A stretch of 64,000 bases of DNA from CAVUCE01 sp963739985 (lineage in GTDB: Bacteria > Bacteroidota > Ignavibacteria > Ignavibacteriales > Ignavibacteriaceae): assembly GCA_963739985.1 (NCBI GenBank), contig CAVUCE010000006.1, forward strand, positions 186,001 through 250,000. Reading direction: 5' to 3'. The notes beneath the pieces were generated by a model. It saw nothing but the letters and a program-made list of their open reading frames with translations, searched no databases and was not told the origin of the DNA. Positions 43,645 to 51,477 of this stretch are shown here, in pieces. How positions within the stretch are numbered: position 1 is the first letter of the stretch; each line of letters starts with the position of its first letter. Both the position numbers and the translations under genes were made by a program.

Positions 43645-45870
43645 TTGAACTTAGAAAAAATGTCGATACTTCTTCCGCAGGCAGGGAAGAAGCAAATAAA
43701 ATTATTAATAGTCTTGAAAATTTGTGATCCTGCTGTCGGCTCGGGTCATTTTTTGGTTTCTTGCTTAAACGAAATTATCGCGATTAAAGCCGATTTAAGA
43801 GTGCTTAACGATCGTGAAGGAAGACAAATAAGAGATTATTCTTTTGTTATTGAAAACGATGAATTGGTTATTACCGACGAAGTTAACGACGAGCTTTTTT
43901 CTTACAATCTTAATCCATCCGGCAAACCAATTACAAGCAAACAAGAATTGCAAGAAACTTTATTCCATGAAAAAGAAACCATTATTGAAAATTGTCTTTT
44001 CGGTGTTGATATAAATTCAAACTCGGTTAATATTTGCCGTTTAAGATTGTGGATTGAGCTGCTGAAAAACGCATACTATACAAAACAAAGCAATTATACC
44101 GAACTGGAAACTCTTCCGAATATTGATATAAATATTAAACAAGGCAATTCTCTTATTAGCAAATTTGATATCGATCAGAATATTTTTGCCAGCGCCGATA
44201 AAAGAAATTTGGAAATTTACAAACTAAATGTTCATGTGTATAAGAATGAACAGGATAAAGATAAACGAAGAGATTTAAAGGAAGCTATTGAAAAAACAAA
44301 GGCAAGATTTAAAGGATTTGAAATTGACGCTCTGAAAAAAGAAAAAAGCCGGCTCGATGGTTTAGTTGAACAATTACACAAGTTAAATAGCAGCGATCTT
44401 TTTGCTTCCGATTTGACCGTTGAACAATTGGAAAAAAATGAAAAGAAAAGAAAATCTTTAGAAGAAAAAATTGATAAGCTGAAAAATGAAATTGATACAA
44501 AGGAAGAAGAATATCTAAAAATATATTCCGATGCTTTTGAATGGCGTTTTGAATTTCCCGAAGTTCTTAACGATGAAGGCGAATTTATTGGATTTGATGT
44601 TGTGATTGGTAATCCGCCGTATATTTCGCTATCTAAATTTAAAGAACTGAACGATGTTTTTAGTAAATATTCTACTTTTTCAAAAACGGGTGATATATAT
44701 TGTCTCTTCTACGAAAAAGGTTTACAAATTCTTCGCAGTTTTGGAGTATTGACTTATATAACTTCAAATTCATGGATGAGGACTAAATACGGCAAACTTT
44801 TAAGAGAGTATTTTACAGAACATGCAAATCCATTAGAGATGATTAACATTGAAGATGTTCAATTATTTGAAGAAGCTACAGTTGAATCAAATATAATCTC
44901 ATTAAGTAAATCAGTAAATAAAAATTTACTTAAAGCCACAACTATTAAAAATAAAATCGATATTTCTCTTCCTCTTTCTGATTATGTTAATGAATATAAT
45001 ATAACAGTTGAAAATTTGAATTCATCAGATTGGAGTATTGGCAATGAAAGTGAAATTAACCTAAAAACGAAGCTGGGAAGAAATACAAAAATATTAAAAG
45101 ATTGGAACGTAAATATTAATTTTGGTATTAAAACTGGGTTCAATTTAGCGTTTATAATTGATTCCAAAACAAAAGATCAGCTAATAGCAAAAAATGAAAT
45201 TTCAAAAGAAATTATTAAACCGATTTTAAGAGGGCGTGATATTTCTAAATATTATTTCGATTTTAAAGAACTATTTGTTCTATTTACTCGGCGTGGAATA
45301 AATATAGATAATTATCCAGTTGTTAAAGAATACCTTAATAATTATTATACACGATTAAAGCCCAGAAATAATTCAGAAAACGTAGGACGAAAATCTGGGC
45401 CTTATAAGTGGTATGAATTACAAGATAATATTGCATATTACAAAGAATTTGAAAAACCAAAAATAATTTGGGGAGAAATTTCAGACAAACCAAAATTTGC
45501 ATACGATGAAAATGGATATTACGCAGAAGCTACAACTTTTATAATGACAGGTGAAAATTTAAAGTACATCCTTTCAATTCTCAATTCTAAATTAGGTGAA
45601 TGGTATTTTAATCAGATATCTACTACAACAGGAATGGGAACTAATAGATGGAAAAAATATAAAATAGAATTATTGCCGCTAAAGAATATAAATTTAACTG
45701 AGCAAAAACCGTTTATCGAATTAGTCGATAAAATAATTGAAGCTAAAAAACAAAATAAAGTACAAGATACTTTATCTGTAGAAAACAAAATTGATGAATT
45801 AGTTTACAAACTATATGATCTTACACCGGAAGAAATTCAAATTGTGGAAGAATCATTTAAATCAAACTAA
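43645..45870 (+). CDS. 3' part of split type IIG restriction-methyltransferase (methylase and target recognition)
   Basis: This 741-residue piece has the SAM-binding motif I DPAVGSGHF (D28 onwards) and the catalytic motif IV N323-P-P-Y326 of N6-adenine methyltransferases. It also has a charged coiled-coil insertion (about 195-300) and a C-terminal target-recognition region (about 460-735) ending DLTPEEIQIVEE. The first roughly 24 residues from ATG 43645 are out of frame relative to the true protein, so this ATG is probably not a natural start. If it were translated alone it could give a methyltransferase without nuclease. Confidence 0.8.
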   Translation: MNLEKMSILLPQAGKKQIKLLIVLKICDPAVGSGHFLVSCLNEIIAIKADLRVLNDREGRQIRDYSFVIENDELVITDEVNDELFSYNLNPSGKPITSKQELQETLFHEKETIIENCLFGVDINSNSVNICRLRLWIELLKNAYYTKQSNYTELETLPNIDINIKQGNSLISKFDIDQNIFASADKRNLEIYKLNVHVYKNEQDKDKRRDLKEAIEKTKARFKGFEIDALKKEKSRLDGLVEQLHKLNSSDLFASDLTVEQLEKNEKKRKSLEEKIDKLKNEIDTKEEEYLKIYSDAFEWRFEFPEVLNDEGEFIGFDVVIGNPPYISLSKFKELNDVFSKYSTFSKTGDIYCLFYEKGLQILRSFGVLTYITSNSWMRTKYGKLLREYFTEHANPLEMINIEDVQLFEEATVESNIISLSKSVNKNLLKATTIKNKIDISLPLSDYVNEYNITVENLNSSDWSIGNESEINLKTKLGRNTKILKDWNVNINFGIKTGFNLAFIIDSKTKDQLIAKNEISKEIIKPILRGRDISKYYFDFKELFVLFTRRGINIDNYPVVKEYLNNYYTRLKPRNNSENVGRKSGPYKWYELQDNIAYYKEFEKPKIIWGEISDKPKFAYDENGYYAEATTFIMTGENLKYILSILNSKLGEWYFNQISTTTGMGTNRWKKYKIELLPLKNINLTEQKPFIELVDKIIEAKKQNKVQDTLSVENKIDELVYKLYDLTPEEIQIVEESFKSN

Positions 45871-45892
45871 ACTAAAAAACAACTCTGTTTAT

Positions 45893-46029
45893 TTACTAAC
45901 TCATGTTACGCAAGTATATGTTTTGGTCATATTGAACGAAGTGAAATATCTCATAAATTTGTAAAAATCGAAACCTTGAGATTCTTCATTTCATTCAGAA
46001 TGACCGTTTTGCGTAACATGAGTTACTAA
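45893..46029. mobile_element. MITE-like palindromic element, copy 2, with 7-bp target duplication
   Basis: The 123-bp core (45900-46022) has the same perfect 14-bp terminal inverted repeats as copy 1 and lies in the opposite orientation, differing at five positions. The flanking direct repeats are TTACTAA at 45893-45899 and 46023-46029. The central base of the duplication differs between the two copies (A in copy 1, C in copy 2) but is identical on both sides of each. That shows these are target duplications and not part of the inverted repeat. Confidence 0.8.
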
Positions 46030-46248
46030 TCAAAAAAGCAAACATTTATTGTTAAGATAAAGGCGATCCTAAAAAAGGTAAGAAGCTAAATTTCTCCACA
46101 CTTTTACCCACCAATAATTTTAAGCATTTTCTTCATGTAAAATATTCAAATTTTAGGTTAACTATACTCTATTTAACCAATTACAGTTAAAATAATTAGC
46201 TCTTCTATATTATTAATAAATTTTTGTGGAGAAAACATAAAAAAAATC

Positions 46249-46280
46249 TTGACTTTAGGATAAAAATTCCATTATTTTGG
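46249..46280 (+). promoter_or_regulatory. Candidate mraZ (dcw cluster) promoter
   Basis: TTGACT at 46249-46254 and TATTTTGG at 46273-46280 can be read as -35/-33 and -10/-7 elements (21 nt after TTG). The downstream element overlaps the first MraZ box, the arrangement expected for autorepression. The -7 match is one base short of TAnnTTTG. Confidence 0.4.
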
Positions 46281-46302
46281 GGAGTAGTGGGGAATTGTGG
46301 TG
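46278..46302 (+). promoter_or_regulatory. MraZ operator: three TGGGG-type boxes at 10-bp spacing
   Basis: TGGGG (46278-46282), TGGGG (46288-46292) and TGGTG (46298-46302) are each separated by exactly 5 nt, giving one box per helical turn. In E. coli and other bacteria the MraZ ring binds TGGGN repeats separated by 5 nt in its own promoter. The array lies 26 nt upstream of the mraZ start and over the promoter candidate. Confidence 0.8.
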
Positions 46303-46327
46303 AATTTATCCAAGGAAAGCCTTAGAA

Positions 46328-46765
46328 TTGTTTAGAGGTCAATTTAAATATTCCGTAGATGCCAAAGGCAGAATTAGTATTCCTGCCAAATTACGTAGGC
46401 ATATAACCGCAGAAGCAAACGATACTTTTGTTATTACGCAAGGTACCGCTTTGTGTATCGATATATATCCCCTCGATCAATGGCAAGTAATAGAAGAGAG
46501 ATTACTAAAACTCAATCCGTTCGAGCCAAATGACGCAAAATTTATTCGTATGATTTCGCAACACGCAACCGAAGATAAATGGGATTCGCAATCACGAATT
46601 CTCATTCCTCAAATTTTATTGGAATACGCTAAAATCGAAAAAGAAGTTTTAATACTTGGTGCTTTAAAAAAGATTGAAGTGTGGAATCCGAAGGTGTACG
46701 AAAATTATCTGAAGGATTCTTCCGAGTCCTATGAACAAATTGCAGCAAAAGTAATGGCGGGATGA
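46328..46765 (+). CDS. mraZ: Transcriptional regulator MraZ
   Basis: MraZ is a ring-forming SpoVT/AbrB-type DNA-binding protein that represses the dcw cluster. It has 145 residues and two tandem domains: FRGQFKYSVDAKGRISIPAKLRRH (about 2-25, in part VDAKGRISIPAKLR) and EDKWDSQSRILIPQILLEYA (about 78-97). Translation starts at TTG 46328 with AAGGAAAG about 9 nt upstream, and the conserved FRGQ begins immediately, so no other start is plausible. It overlaps rsmH by 4 nt. Its operator array lies directly upstream. Confidence 0.95.
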   Translation: MFRGQFKYSVDAKGRISIPAKLRRHITAEANDTFVITQGTALCIDIYPLDQWQVIEERLLKLNPFEPNDAKFIRMISQHATEDKWDSQSRILIPQILLEYAKIEKEVLILGALKKIEVWNPKVYENYLKDSSESYEQIAAKVMAG

Positions 46766-47688
46766 TGAATGATCATCATAAACCCGTATTGTATAATGAA
46801 ACCCTGCAGTATTTAATTACCGATAAATCTGGTAAGTATTTTGACGGCACTTTGGGTTTTGGCGGACATTCTGAAGGGATTTTAAATAGTCTGAATGATG
46901 ACGGCGTTCTTGTTGCTACGGATGTTGATGCAGATGCATTTAGTTTTTCTAAAAATAAGTTTGCCGGCGACAATAGAGTAAAACTTTATAATTTTAATTT
47001 TTCACAAATTGATATTATCTCAAAGATAGAATCAATTAAGTTCTTTGACGGAATTTTTGCTGATCTTGGTGTTTCCTCTTTTCAGTTAGATAATCCTTCT
47101 TCCGGATTTACTTACAGATCAGAAGCTAAGCTTGACTTGAGAATGGATAAATCGAAAGCGGTAAGTGCGGCTGATATTATCAACTCCTTCACCGGTGAAG
47201 AAATTGCAAATATTATTTATCAATTCGGTGAAGAAAAAAACTCGAGACAAATTGCCAGACGAATTGTTGAGAAAAGAAAATTAAAACAAATTGAAACGAC
47301 AACTGAGTTGAGTGAAATTATAATCGATATTACGCCTTATAAATACAGAGTAAAAACTTTGTCAAGAGTTTTTCAAGCTTTAAGAATTTATGTTAATGAC
47401 GAGTTAGAGATTCTGAAATCATTTTTAACTAAATCTGTAGATAACTTAAACAAAGGCGGAAGAATTGTCATTTTAACTTATCATTCGCTTGAAGACAGAA
47501 TAGTTAAGGAAGCATTTAAGTACGAACAATTAGACTGTATTTGTCCGAAAGATTATCCTGTTTGTATGTGCGAAAAAGAAAAGCGATTAAAGATTCTTAC
47601 TAAAAAACCTTTGATTCCTTCAGATGAAGAAATCAAAACTAATGTTCGCGCTAGAAGCGCAAAATTAAGAGCGGCGGAAAGAGTATGA
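46762..47688 (+). CDS. rsmH: 16S rRNA (cytosine(1402)-N4)-methyltransferase
   Basis: RsmH (MraW) methylates N4 of C1402 in the 16S rRNA decoding centre. It has 308 residues, opening HHKPVLYNETLQYL, with SAM motif DGTLGFGGHSEGIL (about 28-41), LGVSSFQLDNPSSGFTYR, and the C-terminal YHSLEDRIVKEAF. This is the standard second gene of the dcw cluster. It overlaps mraZ and ftsL by 4 nt each, indicating coupled translation. Confidence 0.96.
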   Translation: MMNDHHKPVLYNETLQYLITDKSGKYFDGTLGFGGHSEGILNSLNDDGVLVATDVDADAFSFSKNKFAGDNRVKLYNFNFSQIDIISKIESIKFFDGIFADLGVSSFQLDNPSSGFTYRSEAKLDLRMDKSKAVSAADIINSFTGEEIANIIYQFGEEKNSRQIARRIVEKRKLKQIETTTELSEIIIDITPYKYRVKTLSRVFQALRIYVNDELEILKSFLTKSVDNLNKGGRIVILTYHSLEDRIVKEAFKYEQLDCICPKDYPVCMCEKEKRLKILTKKPLIPSDEEIKTNVRARSAKLRAAERV

Positions 47689-48014
47689 AAAAAAGTGCTA
47701 AACCGCTAATTGGATTTGGTTTATTTACGTTCGCGGTATTAACGTTTGTTATTTTACTTTATGTTGGATTAAAGCTTGAATGCGAAAGATTAACAAAATT
47801 AAAAGTATTAACTGAAGAAAAATTAAACGCAAAAAATAACTCGAAAATTAATTTATTGGCTCAGGAACAAGCTCTGTCATCCGAAGAAAGAATAGTGAAA
47901 ATAGCTGAGACGGAACTTGGTATGGTTAGAAGAACAGAACCACCGTTATTGTTGAAAGTTGATAAAGCAAAAATTGATAGGATTTCCGAAACTATAGATA
48001 AGAGATATGAATAA
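47685..48014 (+). CDS. ftsL: FtsL-like cell division protein
   Basis: This 109-residue bitopic protein has one membrane helix (about 8-29) and a periplasmic coiled coil with heptad leucines (about 35-75), ending ETELGMVRRTEPP, like other FtsL/DivIC proteins. Sequence identity in this family is always low. The assignment rests on size, topology and its place between rsmH and ftsI. It overlaps ftsI by 8 nt. It would bridge FtsQ and FtsI/FtsW in the divisome. Confidence 0.8.
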   Translation: MKKSAKPLIGFGLFTFAVLTFVILLYVGLKLECERLTKLKVLTEEKLNAKNNSKINLLAQEQALSSEERIVKIAETELGMVRRTEPPLLLKVDKAKIDRISETIDKRYE

Positions 48015-50010
48015 CTCCAGAGCGCTTTTAATAATTGCACTTATTTTTGTCGTCTTCATAGTGTTAGTTGCAAAATTATTTGATGTTCAAATAATTAAAA
48101 GTGAAGAGCTTAAATATTATGCACAAAAACAACAAACTGCTGTTGAAAAAATACGCGCTGAAAGAGGCCTTATTTATGATAGAAACAAAGTTCTTTTAGT
48201 TTATAACAGAAACGATTACTCCTTTTACCTTGATACAAGAATGGTTTCTCAAAAAGGGAAAAAGAAAATCGCTATAAAGTTTTCACAAGTTTTTGGACGG
48301 TCTCCAAAGTACTATTTGAATCAAATAAACGGTGTAAAAAAAACAATTTGTCTGGTAAAAAAAGCACCGAGTGAAAAAGCGCTTCTTCTGAAAAAGTTTA
48401 AAGTTACCGGATTGTTTTACCGGGAAGATCCTTCAAGAGTTTATTATTATAAAAATTTAGCTTCTCACGTTTTGGGGTATCTGGGAACTGATTATCACGG
48501 AATGAATGGGATTGCAAAAGAGTATGATGATGTTCTTAGTGGAGATGACGGAAGCAGAGTTGTTTTAAGAGACGCAATTGGAGATATGATAACGGTTGCA
48601 GAACAAGAAACTAAACCTGCTAAACCGGGATTAAATATTGTTCTTACGATTAATAAATCCTATCAAGCTATTCTTGAAGACGAACTTGAAAACGGATTGA
48701 AAAAATATGAAGGAACCTCAGCGGTTGGTATTATAATGGACCCGAACACAGGTGAAGTTCTTTCACTTGCGAACATAAATGATTACGATCCAAATAAATA
48801 TTGGGACTATAGCGATTCCACTAGAAGAGATAAAGCTGTAACAGATACTTATGAACCGGGTTCAACTTTCAAAATTATTTCTATGTCGGCTTTATTAGAA
48901 GAGAATAAGGTAAAGCCTAATGAAATTGTTAATGTTGAAAACGGAAGATATAAATTTAAAAATGTATATATAACCGATACACACCAAAATCAATATTTAA
49001 CTGTTAAGCAGGTAATTGAAGAGTCGAGTAATATTGGAATGTCCAAACTAATAGGAAAATTAGACGATGAGACATTTTATAAATATATAAGGGCATTTGG
49101 TTTCGGGAATTATACAACAATAGAATTGCCCGGAGAAGTTAAAGGTAGTTTACGAAAACCCACAGATTGGTCGAGTGTTACTAAAGAATTTATGTCGTTC
49201 GGATACGGATTAGCCGTAACACCGATTCAAATGGCAGCAGCATATTGTGCTGTTGTAAACGGTGGTATTTTGTATAAACCGGAATTAGTTAAACAAGAAT
49301 TCGATCATAACGGAACGGTTGTTTTTCAAAATAATCCTAAGGCTGTCAGAAGAGTTATTTCTCAAAAAACTTCGGATATGATAAAATCATTTATGGTTGG
49401 AGTTGTTGAGCATGGAACCGGAAAGTATGCGCAAATTAAAAATATGATTGTCGGAGGAAAAACAGGTACTTCTCAAAAATTAATAAACGGAAGTTATTCA
49501 AAGATGAATTATAACTCATCTTTTATTGGTTTTTTCCCGGCTGAAAATCCTAAAATTGTTTGTTTTGTTTTAGTTAATTCTCCCAAAATAGGAAGATACG
49601 GGGGATCAGTTGCTGCTCCTATTTTTAAAGATGTCGCTGAAAGAATTATAAGTTCTAATCCCGGCGCCTTCAAAAATCCGACAGAGAAAAATGATCAACC
49701 TGAAAAGACTATTGAACTTTTAAATGCTTCAAACAATGGTAAAACAAAGGCCGAGATAAAGGATGCGAAAATAATTTCTGATAATCAGCGGAAAATAAAT
49801 TACAGTAATAAAAATATTATGCCTGATCTTAAAAATTGTTCTCTTTCAGATGCAATAACAGTTTTATCACGATTAGGTATTAAGTATAAAATTAAAGGAT
49901 CAGGAAAAGTTATTGGTCAGAGTATATTACCGGGAGCTAAAATAAATAAGAGCATTAAGTGCGTATTAAGTTGTCAAGAAACAGTAGTTAACGGAACATC
50001 AATTTACTAA
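48007..50010 (+). CDS. ftsI: Septal peptidoglycan transpeptidase FtsI (PBP) with PASTA domain
   Basis: This 667-residue class B penicillin-binding protein cross-links septal peptidoglycan. It has an N-terminal membrane helix (about 5-24), a PBP dimerisation domain (about 45-190), and a transpeptidase domain with S286-T-F-K289, S340-S-N342 and K485-T-G487. An extra C-terminal PASTA domain (about 605-660, beginning NIMPDLKNCSLSDAI) is separated by a linker of about 60 residues. PASTA domains are typical of Gram-positive SpoVD/PBP2x and also occur in Bacteroidota/Chlorobi FtsI. The murE gene follows with no gap. Confidence 0.95.
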   Translation: MNNSRALLIIALIFVVFIVLVAKLFDVQIIKSEELKYYAQKQQTAVEKIRAERGLIYDRNKVLLVYNRNDYSFYLDTRMVSQKGKKKIAIKFSQVFGRSPKYYLNQINGVKKTICLVKKAPSEKALLLKKFKVTGLFYREDPSRVYYYKNLASHVLGYLGTDYHGMNGIAKEYDDVLSGDDGSRVVLRDAIGDMITVAEQETKPAKPGLNIVLTINKSYQAILEDELENGLKKYEGTSAVGIIMDPNTGEVLSLANINDYDPNKYWDYSDSTRRDKAVTDTYEPGSTFKIISMSALLEENKVKPNEIVNVENGRYKFKNVYITDTHQNQYLTVKQVIEESSNIGMSKLIGKLDDETFYKYIRAFGFGNYTTIELPGEVKGSLRKPTDWSSVTKEFMSFGYGLAVTPIQMAAAYCAVVNGGILYKPELVKQEFDHNGTVVFQNNPKAVRRVISQKTSDMIKSFMVGVVEHGTGKYAQIKNMIVGGKTGTSQKLINGSYSKMNYNSSFIGFFPAENPKIVCFVLVNSPKIGRYGGSVAAPIFKDVAERIISSNPGAFKNPTEKNDQPEKTIELLNASNNGKTKAEIKDAKIISDNQRKINYSNKNIMPDLKNCSLSDAITVLSRLGIKYKIKGSGKVIGQSILPGAKINKSIKCVLSCQETVVNGTSIY

Positions 50011-51477
50011 ATGGAATTAACAGCATTATTAAATAGCGTAAGAGCAATTCAAGTTATCGGAGATGTCCAGAGAAAAGACGTTTCCGGAATTTATTATGAT
50101 TCTCGTAAAGTCGTTAAGAACGGCGTGTTTGTTGCTATTAAAGGATACGCGACCGATGGGCACAGATTTATCCTTGATGCTATGAATAAAGGCGCTTTAG
50201 CTGTAATCATGGAAGATAACAGCAGTGTACCGGATGATATTTTTATGCATCAGGGTGTTGCAAAAATCTTAGTATCAAATAGTAGAAAAGCTCTTGCTGA
50301 GATTTCAAATTCATTTTACAAAGAGCCATCGAAAAAACTAAAATTGATTGGTGTTACGGGAACAAACGGAAAAACAACTACAACTTATTTTATCAAAAGT
50401 ATTCTAAAAGAAGCGGGATATAAATCAGGACTTGTTGGAACCATAACCAATTATATCGGAGAAAAAGAAGTTACATCCTCAATGACAACACCCGAAGCTA
50501 ACGATATGAATAACTTTTTAATGGAAATGGTAGAGGAAGGTTGCGGTTATGCCGTTATAGAGGTTTCTTCTCATTCACTGGTTTTGGATAGAACGTACAA
50601 ACTGAATTTTAGCGGCGCAGTATTTACAAACATTACATCCGATCACTTGGACTTTCATAAAACATTTGAAAATTATTTTAGTGCTAAGAAAATTTTATTC
50701 GATTCCCTCACTGAATCTGCATTTGGTGTCTATAATTCTGATGATGAGAATGGAAGGAAAATCACCACAAATTCTAAGGCAAAATCATTTTCGTATGGAA
50801 CGGCATCAGATGCAGATTTCTATTTAAGTAACATTACTTATGATCTTGGAGGAACCGGATTTTCAATTAAATATGATGGAAAAATATATGAAGGCTTCAC
50901 TTCTTTGATCGGATCATTCAATGCATATAATGCTGCTTCGGCTTTTGCTATTTGTGTATTGCATGGAGTTGAACCTGAGGTTGCGATTGAAGGAATAAAA
51001 AATACAAAGTATGTTCCGGGAAGATTTGAGGTAGTTGGAGAAAAGAAAAAAGTAATCATTGATTATTCACATACCGCCGATAGTCTGGAAAAAGCTTTAC
51101 TAGCAATCAATAAAATTACAAACGGTCGAAATGAAATTATTACGGTTTTTGGTTGCGGTGGAAATAGAGATAAAAGTAAACGTCCAATAATGGGAAAAAT
51201 AGCAACTGATCTTAGTTCAAGAGCAATTATTACGTCGGATAATCCAAGAGATGAAGATCCTTTTGAAATTATAAAAGATATTCAAGCAGGAATAAATAAA
51301 GATAATTATGAAGTAATCGAGAACAGAGAAGAAGCGATAAGAAATGCAATACAAAGTTCTTCAGATACTGCTGTTATTTTAATTGCGGGAAAAGGTCATG
51401 AAACATATCAGGAGATTAGTGGAGTTCGACATCATTTTTCGGATAAGGAAATTGCGGAGAAATATCTAGGAGTATGA
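50011..51477 (+). CDS. murE: UDP-MurNAc-L-Ala-D-Glu:meso-DAP ligase
   Basis: MurE adds the third peptide residue to the UDP-MurNAc dipeptide with ATP. It has 488 residues, with the P-loop GVTGTNGKTTTTYF (about 114-127), the MurE-specific SSHSLVLDR, and the specificity motif D410-N-P-R413. DNPR means meso-diaminopimelate is the substrate; lysine-type enzymes carry a different motif here. The gene abuts ftsI and overlaps murF by 4 nt. Confidence 0.96.
   Translation: MELTALLNSVRAIQVIGDVQRKDVSGIYYDSRKVVKNGVFVAIKGYATDGHRFILDAMNKGALAVIMEDNSSVPDDIFMHQGVAKILVSNSRKALAEISNSFYKEPSKKLKLIGVTGTNGKTTTTYFIKSILKEAGYKSGLVGTITNYIGEKEVTSSMTTPEANDMNNFLMEMVEEGCGYAVIEVSSHSLVLDRTYKLNFSGAVFTNITSDHLDFHKTFENYFSAKKILFDSLTESAFGVYNSDDENGRKITTNSKAKSFSYGTASDADFYLSNITYDLGGTGFSIKYDGKIYEGFTSLIGSFNAYNAASAFAICVLHGVEPEVAIEGIKNTKYVPGRFEVVGEKKKVIIDYSHTADSLEKALLAINKITNGRNEIITVFGCGGNRDKSKRPIMGKIATDLSSRAIITSDNPRDEDPFEIIKDIQAGINKDNYEVIENREEAIRNAIQSSSDTAVILIAGKGHETYQEISGVRHHFSDKEIAEKYLGV

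Larger units (their letters stand above)
42103..45870 (+). pseudogene. Type IIG (Eco57I-like) restriction-methylation gene with two compensating frameshifts
   Basis: The two halves lie in the same frame but are separated by a segment (about 43588-43716) that makes sense only in another frame. There it reads RRAVVQKFNELKNTSYKDYV and continues to EEANKIINSL, which joins cleanly to the ICDPAVGSGH motif. One base is missing near 43587-43590 (TTAGGCGC, expected TTAAGGCGC) and one is extra near 43716-43720 (TTGAAAATT). Corrected, the protein has about 1255 residues: nuclease, linker, N6-adenine methyltransferase and target recognition domain. The target site is unknown. No separate specificity or methylase gene is present. 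Confidence 0.75.
45871..46327. other. 457-nt intergenic region between the R-M gene and mraZ
   Basis: The region contains, in order, the second MITE-like element (45893-46029), about 220 nt of AT-rich sequence without visible features, and the mraZ promoter and operator (46249-46302). No reading frame of interest and no repeat of the tRNA-Thr 3' end is present. Confidence 0.7.
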
